A stretch of 64,000 bases of DNA from Streptomyces roseochromogenus subsp. oscitans DS 12.976 (GTDB taxonomy: Bacteria > Actinomycetota > Actinomycetes > Streptomycetales > Streptomycetaceae): contig NZ_CM002285.1 in the NCBI RefSeq assembly GCF_000497445.1, positions 2,240,091 through 2,304,090 on the forward strand, in the 5' to 3' direction. Made by a program: the position numbers and the translations under genes. Shown one piece after another: positions 41,207 to 48,809 of the stretch. Under the pieces are notes generated by a model, which was given only the letters and a program-made list of their open reading frames with translations, made no database searches and had not been told where the DNA came from. Within the stretch, counting starts at the first letter, position 1, and each line of letters begins with the position of its first letter.

Positions 41207-41258
41207 TCAAAGGGGCGCGGGGAACTGCGCGACCAGCCGCCCACGGGCCCGCACCCGG
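41207..41258 (+). repeat. Dispersed Streptomyces intergenic repeat (GGGGCGCGGGGAACTGCGCG type)
   Basis: The stretch contains AGGGGCGCGGGGAACTGCGC followed by GACCAGCC and a GGGCCCGCACCCGG end. This wording recurs in intergenic regions of many Streptomyces genomes (from general knowledge). The gap 40834-41343 holds only this repeat, the ABC remnant and a terminator. Confidence 0.5.
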
Positions 41259-41292
41259 CAATGGCGGGCCCCACGATGGCGCGCCCCCGCAA

Positions 41293-41327
41293 AAACGGGC
41301 CGCACCCCTCAAAGGCACGGCCCGTTT
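41293..41327. terminator. Hairpin with A/T flanks after the DUF3710 gene
   Basis: AAACGGGCCG (41293-41302) pairs perfectly with CGGCCCGTTT (41318-41327) over a 15-base loop. In the minus direction the hairpin is followed by the run of T complementary to AAAAA at 41291-41295, so it is a good intrinsic terminator for the DUF3710-dut operon. Confidence 0.75.
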
Positions 41328-41343
41328 CCGGCTGCTGAAGCCG

Positions 41344-42111
41344 TCAGCGGACTTCCGTGATCTCCGGTCCGCGCTGCAACTGCCCCATACCGCCCGAGAA
41401 CCGCGAGCCCTCCTCCTGCTGGATGCCCTCGGGGACCATCTGCGCGTCGTTGGGCAGCTTGAGGACGATCGGGTCTCGGGGCGCCATCGGGCCCTCGCCG
41501 CGGACCACGACGGTGTCCCGGAAGATCTGCTCCAGCAGACCCGCGGCCTGCGGCTGCACGGCGCCCTGGCCGGAGATCACACCGCGCAGGAACCAGCGCG
41601 GGCCGTCCACACCGACGAACCGTACGACCTGGAAGCCGCCGGTGCCGTCGGGCAGCTGCACCGGCACCTGGGCGCGCAGCTCCCAGCCGAGCGGGCCCTC
41701 GACCTCGTCGACGATGCCACCCTGCTGGGTGATACCGCTCCCGATCTCCTCGCGGACCTCACCCCAGATGCCCTCGCGCTTGGGCGCGGCGAACGCCTGG
41801 AGCTGAATGGCGCTGTCGCGCAGCACGACCGTCGCGGCGACGATCGCGTCACCGGCGACCTCGACCCGCAGCTCCATCCCTTCCACGCCCGGGACGAACA
41901 TCCCGCCGAGGTCCACGCGGCCCTCGGCCGCATCGCGCACCTCTTCGCTGTCCCAGGGCCCGTCGGGCCGGGGCCCGGGCTCCAGCCGGACGCGCTCGCG
42001 CCCGCCCTCTTGCGCTTCCTCGTCCGCCTCGGTGTCGACGCTGTCGACGACCTGCTCGGCCTCGCCGGCCGCGTCCTCGGCGGCACCCTTCTTCTTGCGA
42101 CGTCCGAACAC
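41344..42111 (-). CDS. DUF3710 family protein
   Basis: A 255-residue soluble protein. After a basic/acidic N-terminal tail (VFGRRKKKGAAEDAAGEAEQ) the conserved DUF3710 domain covers about residues 60-255: GPWDSEEVRDAAEGRVDLGG, LQAFAAPKREGIWGEVREEI and VRFVGVDGPRWFLRGVISGQ. I chose the GTG at 42111 because the basic start is typical and it sits one base after the dut stop. The counterpart is Rv2696c. Function is unknown; operon with dUTPase and thioesterase. Confidence 0.82.
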   Translation of the reverse strand: MFGRRKKKGAAEDAAGEAEQVVDSVDTEADEEAQEGGRERVRLEPGPRPDGPWDSEEVRDAAEGRVDLGGMFVPGVEGMELRVEVAGDAIVAATVVLRDSAIQLQAFAAPKREGIWGEVREEIGSGITQQGGIVDEVEGPLGWELRAQVPVQLPDGTGGFQVVRFVGVDGPRWFLRGVISGQGAVQPQAAGLLEQIFRDTVVVRGEGPMAPRDPIVLKLPNDAQMVPEGIQQEEGSRFSGGMGQLQRGPEITEVR

Positions 42112-42112
42112 G

Positions 42113-42658
42113 TCACTGTCCTTCCCGGTCGGATACAACCGAAGCGTATCGATTCCCACCCGTCGGACCGCCCATGGCGGCCTGACCGCATGTGCCGCTC
42201 CCGCCGCCCACCGCGGCATGGCCACCGGTGGACCCGAAGCCCCCCTCGGCCCGCGCCGAGCCGGGAAGTTCCACCACCTCCTGGAAGCGGACCCTCTCGA
42301 CCTGCTGGACGACCAGTTGGGCAATCCGGTCGAAGCGCTCGAACCGCACGCTGTCGCGCGGGTCGAGATTCACCACGATCACCTTGATCTCCCCACGGTA
42401 CCCGGCATCAACCGTCCCCGGGGCATTCACGAGGGCGACACCGCAGCGGGCGGCGAGGCCGGAACGCGGATGCACGAAGGCGGCGTACCCCTCGGGCAGG
42501 GCGATCGACACCCCCGTGGGAAGTACAGCCCGCTCGCCGGGCTTCAGCTCGCACGGCTCGGTGGTGCGCAGATCGGCTCCGGCGTCCCCGGGGTGCTCGT
42601 ACGCCGGAAGCGGCACGTCCGGGTCGACTCGGCGGATGAGTACGTCGAGAGGGCTCAC
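42113..42658 (-). CDS. dut: Deoxyuridine 5'-triphosphate nucleotidohydrolase (dUTPase)
   Basis: A 181-residue trimeric dUTPase, which hydrolyses dUTP to dUMP and pyrophosphate and so keeps uracil out of DNA. The five motifs are visible: DAGADLRT, HPRSGLAARCG, GTVDAGYRGEIKV with the catalytic Asp, RFDRIAQLVVQ, and the C-terminal phosphate-binding ARAEGGFGSTG. After motif 5 there is an unusual Gly-rich extension of about 35 residues. The GTG start at 42658 overlaps the stop of the thioesterase gene by 4 bases. It corresponds to Rv2697c. Confidence 0.93.
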   Translation of the reverse strand: MSPLDVLIRRVDPDVPLPAYEHPGDAGADLRTTEPCELKPGERAVLPTGVSIALPEGYAAFVHPRSGLAARCGVALVNAPGTVDAGYRGEIKVIVVNLDPRDSVRFERFDRIAQLVVQQVERVRFQEVVELPGSARAEGGFGSTGGHAAVGGGSGTCGQAAMGGPTGGNRYASVVSDREGQ

Positions 42659-43239
42659 GGGTTCACCTCGAAGGCGCGGGTGCGCCGGATCTGGTCCGGG
42701 TCGCTCATGGCGGCCTGGATCTCCTCCTTGCGGCCGTGGTCGATGAAGTGGTCGACCTTGACCTCGATGAAGAGGGCGTCGGCGCGTACGGCGACGGGCC
42801 CGTCGGGGGCGCCGACGCGTCCGGTGGCGGTGGAGTAGATCTTCCGCCCGGCGACGGCGGTGACCTCGGCCTCCAAGTAGAGCGTGGTGCCCACCGGAAC
42901 GGGCCGCACGAAGTCGGTCTCCAGCCGGCCGGTGACGGCGATGGTGCGCAGCAGCCAGTTCAGCGAGCCGAGGGTCTCGTCGAGGGCCGTGGTCAGCACT
43001 CCGCCGTGCGCGAGGCCCGGGGCGCCCTGGTGGGCGGGCTGGACGGTGAACTCGGCGGTCAGCGAGACACCCTCGCCGGCCCGGGCCTCCAGGTGCAGTC
43101 CGTGCGACTGCCCGGGGCCACAACCGAAACAGTGTTCGTAGTGGGCACCGAGGAGTTCTCCGGGCGCGGGTGCGTCGGGGTGCCGTACCGGTTTCACCGC
43201 GTCGGCGGGAGGCTGAAGACGTGCGGAACTACCACTCAC
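42655..43239 (-). CDS. PaaI-type hotdog-fold thioesterase
   Basis: A 194-residue single hotdog-domain protein. Key features are HCFGCGPGQSHGLHLEARAG, the thioesterase loop APGLAHGGVLTTALDETLGS and the strand FVRPVPVGTTLYLEAEVTAV. I chose the GTG at 43239, which gives a short polar N-terminus; upstream residues in this frame are low complexity. It would hydrolyse acyl-CoA thioesters, with unknown substrate. The overlap with dut indicates one operon (thioesterase, dut, DUF3710). The DUF3093 gene diverges from it. Confidence 0.82.
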   Translation of the reverse strand: MSGSSARLQPPADAVKPVRHPDAPAPGELLGAHYEHCFGCGPGQSHGLHLEARAGEGVSLTAEFTVQPAHQGAPGLAHGGVLTTALDETLGSLNWLLRTIAVTGRLETDFVRPVPVGTTLYLEAEVTAVAGRKIYSTATGRVGAPDGPVAVRADALFIEVKVDHFIDHGRKEEIQAAMSDPDQIRRTRAFEVNP

Positions 43240-43297
43240 AGCCGCAGACCTTACCCGCGCGTCGGCCGTATCAGGTTCCCGTGCCAAGCTTGGCCTC

Positions 43298-43762
43298 ATG
43301 CAGCTCTCCGCCACCCCGTACGAAGAACGCCTCACCGCCCCCCGTTCGTGGTGGTTGATCAGCTTTCTCGTGGGTGTCTCGTTCGCCTTGATCCTGCTCC
43401 CCTTCGGCACCCTGCCGCTGCTCGGCGGCCTGGTCGGCGGTACGGCCGCGGCGGCGGTGGTCGCGAGCGCGTACGGCTCGCTGCGCATCCGTGTCGTGGG
43501 TGACTCACTGATCGCGGGCGAGGCGAAGATCCCGGTGTCGGCGCTGGGCGAGGCTGAGGTGCTGGACGCGGAGGAGGCCCGCGCCTGGCGGACGTACAAG
43601 GCCGACACGCGCGCGTTCCTGCTGCTGCGGGCCTACATCCCCACGGCGCTGCGGGTGGAGGTCACGGACCCGCAGGACCCGACGCCGTACCTGTATCTGT
43701 CGACGCGGGAGCCGGAGAGGCTGGCGGCAGCGATCGCGACGGCCCGCACGGCGAACTCCTAA
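43298..43762 (+). CDS. DUF3093 family membrane protein
   Basis: A 154-residue protein. The N-terminus YEERLTAPRSWWLISFLVGV is the DUF3093 signature, with two adjoining membrane helices (about residues 18-60). A soluble beta-rich domain follows (LRIRVVGDSLIAGEAKIPVS). It corresponds to Rv2698. Function is unknown. Its TAA stop overlaps the stop of the convergent downstream gene (43759-43762). Confidence 0.82.
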   Translation: MQLSATPYEERLTAPRSWWLISFLVGVSFALILLPFGTLPLLGGLVGGTAAAAVVASAYGSLRIRVVGDSLIAGEAKIPVSALGEAEVLDAEEARAWRTYKADTRAFLLLRAYIPTALRVEVTDPQDPTPYLYLSTREPERLAAAIATARTANS

Positions 43763-44682
43763 GACTCTTCGGCCTCTTCGGGGAAGTCGCGCAGTTGCAA
43801 CGGCTCTGCCGGCTTCTCCAGCGGCGGGAGCTCCTCCAGCTCGTCCCAGGGCACCTGAATCCTGCGCAGGTCGGTACGGATGCGGGCGGCGAGCCGCTTC
43901 GTGCTCCGGCGGTTCATGACGGCGCCGACCGCCGCGCCCACCATGAACGGCATGAGGTTGGGCAGGTCCCGGACCACGCGCTTCATGATCTGCTGGCGCA
44001 GTTCGCGCTTCATGTGGCCGCCGAGAGCCGTGTCGTACGTCGACGGCTTCATCACATCTATTCCGCGCTCCCCCGACCAGGAGGACAGATACGCGGTGCT
44101 GCGGCTCTTCAGGCTCCCCGGCGGTCGTACGCCGTAGACCTCGTGGAGTTCGGCGACGAGCTTCAGCTCGATCGCGGCAACCCCGGTGATCTCCGCGGCC
44201 AGCTCGGTCGGCATGGCCGGGGGCACCGGCAGCATCGCCGCCGCTCCGATCCCGGCTCCGATCGTCGATGTTCCGGCCGCCGCGCCCGCCACGAGCTTGT
44301 CGGCGAGTTCTTCGGGCCCGAGGCCCGGGAACTGCCTGCGCAAAGTCGCGAGGTCGCGTACGGGGACACGAGGGGCGATGTCGATGATCCGGTCCGCGAG
44401 GTAGGACAGGCCCGCGCGGGCCCGGCTACCGCCCCTGCGCACCCCTTCCCGGGCCATGTCCCGGGCTTTGTCACGCATCACCGCGGCCCGTCGCCGAGCG
44501 ACGGGCGCGGGCTGCCTCACCGGCTCCGGGTGGTCGGCCCGGTCGGTCGCCGGTTCGAACGGGGCCACCGCTGCCGGTGAGCCCCGCCCTTCGTCACGCG
44601 CGCTGTGCGAGCCGTCGGACGGCCCTTCGTCCGCCTTTCCCAGGGAGAAGCGGCGCTTCCTTGGAGGGGTCGAGCCAGTCAT
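43759..44682 (-). CDS. Conserved hypothetical protein (EcsC-like helical domain)
   Basis: A 307-residue protein with a basic, low-complexity first 60 residues. A helical domain follows: MRDKARDMAREGVRRGGSRA, LVAGAAAGTSTIGAGIGAAA (small-residue helix), ELAAEITGVAAIELKLVAEL and LMPFMVGAAVGAVMNRRSTK. The glycine/alanine helices and the ELKLVAELHEVYG stretch resemble EcsC-type proteins. I chose ATG 44682. It starts 13 bases after the stop of the DUF4193 gene and is probably co-transcribed. Function unknown. Confidence 0.65.
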   Translation of the reverse strand: MTGSTPPRKRRFSLGKADEGPSDGSHSARDEGRGSPAAVAPFEPATDRADHPEPVRQPAPVARRRAAVMRDKARDMAREGVRRGGSRARAGLSYLADRIIDIAPRVPVRDLATLRRQFPGLGPEELADKLVAGAAAGTSTIGAGIGAAAMLPVPPAMPTELAAEITGVAAIELKLVAELHEVYGVRPPGSLKSRSTAYLSSWSGERGIDVMKPSTYDTALGGHMKRELRQQIMKRVVRDLPNLMPFMVGAAVGAVMNRRSTKRLAARIRTDLRRIQVPWDELEELPPLEKPAEPLQLRDFPEEAEES

Positions 44683-44695
44683 GGCCGACCCGACC

Positions 44696-44992
44696 TCAGT
44701 CGCAGTCGCGGCAGATCGGCTGACCGTTCTTCTCACGGGCCAGCTGGCTGCGGTGGTGCACCAGGAAGCAGCTCATGCAGGTGAACTCGTCCTGCTGCTT
44801 CGGCAGCACCCGGACGGCCAGCTCCTCGTTCGAGAGGTCGGCGCCGGGCAGTTCGAGGCCTTCGGCGGCCTCGAACTCGTCGACGTCGACCGACGAGGTG
44901 GACTTGTCGTTCCTCCTGGCCTTCAGCTCTTCAAGACTGTCCGAGTCGACGTCGTCGTCGGTCTTGCGTGGAGTGTCGTAATCGGTTGCCAT
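44696..44992 (-). CDS. DUF4193 family zinc-ribbon protein
   Basis: A 98-residue acidic protein of the actinobacterial DUF4193 family. The N-terminus MATDYDTPRKTDDDVDSDSL is followed by a conserved acidic helix. A zinc ribbon is formed by CMSC (residues 71-74) and CRDC at the very end, with HH between. I chose ATG 44992. It corresponds to Rv2699c. The family is linked to RNA polymerase or stress functions only by speculation, so function is unknown. The 415-base upstream gap probably carries its promoter. Confidence 0.85.
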   Translation of the reverse strand: MATDYDTPRKTDDDVDSDSLEELKARRNDKSTSSVDVDEFEAAEGLELPGADLSNEELAVRVLPKQQDEFTCMSCFLVHHRSQLAREKNGQPICRDCD

Positions 44993-45407
44993 ATCGCTCT
45001 CCCCCTCTGGGTGTCTGCGGTGTCTCCAGCGCACGTAACGCGTGAGAGGCCGGACTTGTGCCCGACCTGAGGCGGAGATTTTGCCTCACATCAAGGTCTG
45101 TTACTCAATCGACACCCAACCCGACCCCTCAAGAGTGATCGACTTGGATGGCGGTGAGGACCGTACACGGTTCGAATGTCGCACCTCAAAGGCGCCTCAC
45201 CGTGTACTTCCCGTGATCAAGACCCCTGAAAACTAGGACTTTCCCGGCATTCTTGCATGTTTCGTGATCACGGAGAGTACATGGCTGAAAATCCGCCTTT
45301 GTGATCGATCACACAACAGGAAGCTCATTCGGCGGCTGAAAAATTCCGCCTGAAGCGAACATCCCTCGCGTGTGTCAGCCCCCGGTTCGTGGCGGCCCCG
45401 TCGAGAA
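44993..45407. other. Intergenic region with inverted repeat
   Basis: No gene is visible. GTACACGGT (45163-45171) is repeated inverted as ACCGTGTAC (45199-45207), which could form a long-loop hairpin. AT-richer sequence around 45230-45350 (GTGATCGATCACAC and similar) is compatible with promoters for the DUF4193 gene. Confidence 0.4.
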
Positions 45408-46655
45408 TCACAGCGGCAGCGTGACCCGCATCACCAGGCCGCCGCCCTCGTGGGGCTGCGCCACGATGTGGCCGCCGTGTGCGCGGGCCACCGACCGGGC
45501 GATGGACAGGCCGAGGCCGACACCCTTGTCGCTGCCCGTGCGCTCCGTGCGGAGCCGTCTGAAGGGCTCGAAGAGGTTGTCGATCTCGTACGCCGGCACC
45601 ACCGGCCCGGTGTTCGTGACGGTCAGCACCGCCTGCCCGTGCCGGACCTCGGTGGTCACCTCGACCCAGCCGTCCTCGCCCACGTTGTACCGCACCGCGT
45701 TCTGCACCAGGTTCAGGGCGATCCGCTCCAGCAGCACGCCGTTGCCCTGCACCACGGCGGGCTTGCGCTCGCCGCAGATCTTCACGCCCTTGGCCTCGGC
45801 CTCGGCGTGCACCTGGTCGATGGCCTGGGTGGCCACCTCGGCCAGGTCGACCGGCTTGCGCTCGACGATCTGGTTGTCACTGCGGGCGAGCAGCAGCAGG
45901 CCCTCTACCAGTTGCTCGCTGCGTTCATTGGTGGCCAGCAGCGTCTTGCCGAGCTGCTGCAGCTCCACCGGGGCGTTCGGGTCCGACAAGTGTACTTCGA
46001 GAAGCGTTCTGTTGATCGCGAGCGGGGTGCGCAGCTCGTGGGAGGCGTTGCCGACGAAGCGCTGCTGGGCGGTGAAGGCGCGCTGCAGCCGCTCCAGCAT
46101 GTCGTCGAAAGTGTCCGCCAGCTCCTTCAGCTCGTCGTCCGGGCCGTCCAGCTCGATCCGCCGGGACAGGTCGGAGCCGGCCACCTGACGGGCGGTGCGG
46201 GTGATCCGGCCGAGCGGGGACAGCACCCGGCCGGCCATCGCGTAGCCGAACGCGAAGGCGATCACGGCGAGACCCAGCAGGGCCAGCAGCGAACGGCTGA
46301 GCAGGTCGTCCAGGGCCGTCTGGCGCTGCTGGTCCACGCAGTGGGCGATCGCGTCGTTGAAGTCCGACAGTGGCAGGCTGGTCGTGTTGATCGCGGGGCA
46401 GTTGTCGCTGGAGACCCGTATCGACGTACCGCTGACGATCTTGAACAGGGGCTGGTTGCCCGTGCTGATGGCCTGCGCGGCGAGCAGGTAGATGATCGAC
46501 AGCAGCAGGATGCCGGCGATCAGGAACATGCCGCCGTACAGCAGCGTGAGCCGTATCCGGATGGTGGGGCGCAGCCACGGGAACGGGGCCTGCGGCCTCC
46601 TGGGGTCCCAGGTGGGCTTCGGTGGCGCCTGCGGCGGCGCGGGTGTCGCGGCCAT
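45408..46655 (-). CDS. cutS: Sensor histidine kinase CutS
   Basis: A 415-residue sensor kinase. One helix lies at about residues 33-60 and a second at about 120-145. Between them is a short extracellular domain with two Cys residues, in SSDNCPAINTT and AIAHCVDQQ. A HAMP region, HisKA with NASHELRTPLAINR and a HATPase with NLVQNAVRYN and GVGLGLSIARS follow. The gene starts 6 bases after cutR. CutRS is highly conserved in Streptomyces. The two extracytoplasmic cysteines are consistent with redox or disulfide sensing at the cell surface. Sequence, lengths and gene order all match CutS. Confidence 0.9.
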   Translation of the reverse strand: MAATPAPPQAPPKPTWDPRRPQAPFPWLRPTIRIRLTLLYGGMFLIAGILLLSIIYLLAAQAISTGNQPLFKIVSGTSIRVSSDNCPAINTTSLPLSDFNDAIAHCVDQQRQTALDDLLSRSLLALLGLAVIAFAFGYAMAGRVLSPLGRITRTARQVAGSDLSRRIELDGPDDELKELADTFDDMLERLQRAFTAQQRFVGNASHELRTPLAINRTLLEVHLSDPNAPVELQQLGKTLLATNERSEQLVEGLLLLARSDNQIVERKPVDLAEVATQAIDQVHAEAEAKGVKICGERKPAVVQGNGVLLERIALNLVQNAVRYNVGEDGWVEVTTEVRHGQAVLTVTNTGPVVPAYEIDNLFEPFRRLRTERTGSDKGVGLGLSIARSVARAHGGHIVAQPHEGGGLVMRVTLPL

Positions 46656-46661
46656 GGCGGA

Positions 46662-47315
46662 TCAGATCCGGTAGCCGGAGCCGGGGACGGTCACGATCAC
46701 CGGCGGCTCGCCGAGCTTGCGGCGCAGGGTCATCACCGTGACGCGCACGACGTTGGTGAACGGGTCCGTGTTCTCGTCCCAGGCCTTCTCCAGCAGCTGC
46801 TCCGCCGAGACGACCGCGCCCTCGCTGCGCATCAGCACCTCCAGCACCGCGAACTCCTTGGGCGCGAGCTGGATCTCCTTGCCCTCGCGGAAGACCTCGC
46901 GACGGTTGGGGTCGAGCTTGATCCCGGCGCGCTCCAGGACGGGCGGCAGGGGCACGCTCGTACGGCGGCCGAGGGCGCGCACGCGCGCGATCAGCTCGCT
47001 GAACGCGAAGGGCTTGGGCAGATAGTCGTCGGCGCCGATCTCCAGGCCCTCGACACGGTCGCTGACGTCGCCGGAGGCCGTGAGCATGAGCACGCGCGTG
47101 GGCATGCCCAGCTCGACGATCTTGCGGCAGACATCGTCGCCGTGCACGAGCGGGAGGTCGCGGTCGAGGACGACCACGTCATAGTCGTTGACGCCGATGC
47201 GCTCCAGGGCGGCCGCACCGTCGTACACGACGTCGACGGCCATGGCCTCCCGGCGCAGTCCGGTGGCCACCGCGTCGGCGAGCAGCTGCTCGTCCTCGAC
47301 GACGAGTACGCGCAC
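46662..47315 (-). CDS. cutR: Response regulator CutR
   Basis: A 217-residue OmpR-family regulator. The receiver domain contains VVEDEQLLAD, the phospho-acceptor Asp in VVVLDRDLPLVHGDD and the Lys in DYLPKPFAF. The DNA-binding domain ends VVRVTVMTLRRKLGEPPVIV followed by PGSGYRI. The length is the same as reported for CutR of Streptomyces lividans. It is co-transcribed with cutS. An 11-base direct repeat about 100 bases upstream of its start could be an autoregulatory site. Confidence 0.9.
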   Translation of the reverse strand: MRVLVVEDEQLLADAVATGLRREAMAVDVVYDGAAALERIGVNDYDVVVLDRDLPLVHGDDVCRKIVELGMPTRVLMLTASGDVSDRVEGLEIGADDYLPKPFAFSELIARVRALGRRTSVPLPPVLERAGIKLDPNRREVFREGKEIQLAPKEFAVLEVLMRSEGAVVSAEQLLEKAWDENTDPFTNVVRVTVMTLRRKLGEPPVIVTVPGSGYRI

Positions 47316-47411
47316 GTCGCTTGTCCTTCCTCATGTCCACCCGCGTAGCGCGCCGTGGACGCGTGCAGGCAGGGGCCTTCGTAGGGTGTGACCTCCATCC
47401 TGCCCTTTTTA

Positions 47412-47430
47412 GCCGTAAGTCGGCTGTAAG
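47412..47430 (-). promoter_or_regulatory. 11-base direct repeat upstream of cutR
   Basis: GCCGTAAG (47412-47419) and GCTGTAAG (47423-47430) form a direct repeat with an 11-base period, the usual layout for OmpR/PhoB-type regulators. It lies in the 415-base gap 47316-47730, which otherwise holds only the promoters of cutR and the next small gene. Confidence 0.4.
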
Positions 47431-47730
47431 GCGGGTTGCGGGCCGCACGGATCCGCGTTCCGGGGCAGGAATACGAGATTTTCTCTTCCGGTTGAGGTTT
47501 CCGGGGGCGGGAGTGGGGGGAGGACGGTTTACACCCCGCGATCACGCTCTGCATGTGCCGCAGCACCATGCGGTACATCGCGATCCGCTTCGCCAGAGTG
47601 GGCGCGGGTGTCCGGCACCGTCGCCGCCCGGCAGGGCAGCGCTGGGCACCTGTGAGAGACGTGATCGCCCCTTTCCCAACCGGCACACCCCCGTGCCACC
47701 GACCCACGACCCAGGACGAGGGGGCGCAGC

Positions 47731-47904
47731 ATGGACGCTTTCACCGCAGGACTTCTGCAGCGCATAAGGGCGACCGAGTCCGACCTGTCGCGGGCTCGTG
47801 ACGAGGGTGACGACTTCCTTGTCGAAGTGGAGCAGGCAGAGCTCGACGACCTGCGACGCCTCGCCGCCGAACACGGTGTGGAGGTCGGCGCGTCACGCGT
47901 CTGA
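47731..47904 (+). CDS. Small acidic conserved protein (DUF6104-type)
   Basis: A 57-residue protein with ATG at 47731, preceded by a GAGGGGG ribosome site, and TGA at 47902-47904. The sequence MDAFTAGLLQRIRATESDLS continues RARDEGDDFLVEVEQAELDD and ends LRRLAAEHGVEVGASRV. It is almost entirely alpha-helical, with heptad-like spacing, and strongly acidic. I place it in the Streptomyces DUF6104 family from memory. Function is unknown. A perfect 12-base-pair terminator with a T-run follows 20 bases later, so it is monocistronic. Confidence 0.78.
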   Translation: MDAFTAGLLQRIRATESDLSRARDEGDDFLVEVEQAELDDLRRLAAEHGVEVGASRV

Positions 47905-47924
47905 TCGGCCCGAAAGCACAAGAG

Positions 47925-47955
47925 GGGACCCCGGCGAATCCAGCGCCGGGGTCCC
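47925..47955 (+). terminator. Intrinsic terminator after the DUF6104-type gene
   Basis: GGGACCCCGGCG (47925-47936) pairs perfectly with CGCCGGGGTCCC (47944-47955) around a 7-base loop and is followed by TTT. Confidence 0.88.
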
Positions 47956-47985
47956 TTTGCGCTCATCGGCCGGGGACGGTCGCGC

Positions 47986-48801
47986 TCAGTCGTGCCACGC
48001 TCCGAGGTCCTCCAGCAGCTCCTGCAGCGGCTCGAACACCCCTGGCGACCCAGCCACGGTCAGATCCCGCGACGGCCGCTCCCCGCGCCGCCCGCCGACC
48101 AGTGCACCCGCCTCCCGGGCGATCAGATCCCCGGCGGCGAAGTCCCACGCGTTGAGCCCCCGCTCGTAGTAGCCGTCGAGCCGGCCGCAGGCCACGTCGC
48201 ACAGGTCGACCGCCGCCGACCCGCTGCGCCGGATGTCCCGCAGCAGGGGGATCAGCCTGCCCGCCACCTCGGCCTGATGGGCGCGCACCTCGGCCACATA
48301 GTTGAAGCCAGTGGAGACCAGCGCCTGGTCCAGCGGCGGCGCGGGACGGCAGGCGAGTGCCCGCTCGCCCTCCCACGCGCCCGTCGCCCACGCGCCGTCC
48401 CCGCGCACGGCGTGGTACGTCTCGCCGCGCATCGGAGCCGCAACGACCCCGGCGACGGTCTCGCCGTCCTGCTCGGCGGCGATGGACACCGCCCAGGTCG
48501 GCAGGCCGTACAGGTAGTTCACCGTGCCGTCGAGCGGGTCGATCACCCAGCGGATGCCGCTGGTGCCCGCGCTGGAGGCGCCCTCCTCGCCGAGGAAGCC
48601 GTCGTCGGGCCGCCGGCCGGAGATCAGGTCGGTGATCAGCTTCTCGGCCGCGATGTCCATCTCGGTGACGACGTCGATCGGGCTGGACTTGGTCCTCGCC
48701 ACGGCCAGGTCGGCCGGGCGGCCGTCCCGCAACAGCTCTCCGGCCCGGCGTGCGGCCTCCTGGGCCAGTTCCAGCAGTTCCCGGTGCAGGGGGTCGGTCA
48801 C
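47986..48801 (-). CDS. Inositol monophosphatase family protein
   Basis: A 271-residue Mg2+-dependent phosphatase. The metal site is complete: DVVTEMDIAAEK, the Glu pair in FLGEEGA, the signature WVIDPLDGTVNYLYG and NAWDFAAGDLIAREAGA near the C-terminus. I prefer the GTG at 48801 (VTDPLHRELLEL) because AGGAG lies upstream; ATG 48813, overlapping the ferrochelatase stop, would add four residues. It corresponds to Rv2701c (SuhB-like). Substrate may be inositol phosphate, needed for mycothiol and phosphatidylinositol, or histidinol phosphate; motifs do not decide. Confidence 0.86.
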   Translation of the reverse strand: MTDPLHRELLELAQEAARRAGELLRDGRPADLAVARTKSSPIDVVTEMDIAAEKLITDLISGRRPDDGFLGEEGASSAGTSGIRWVIDPLDGTVNYLYGLPTWAVSIAAEQDGETVAGVVAAPMRGETYHAVRGDGAWATGAWEGERALACRPAPPLDQALVSTGFNYVAEVRAHQAEVAGRLIPLLRDIRRSGSAAVDLCDVACGRLDGYYERGLNAWDFAAGDLIAREAGALVGGRRGERPSRDLTVAGSPGVFEPLQELLEDLGAWHD

Positions 48802-48809
48802 GGGGCTCC

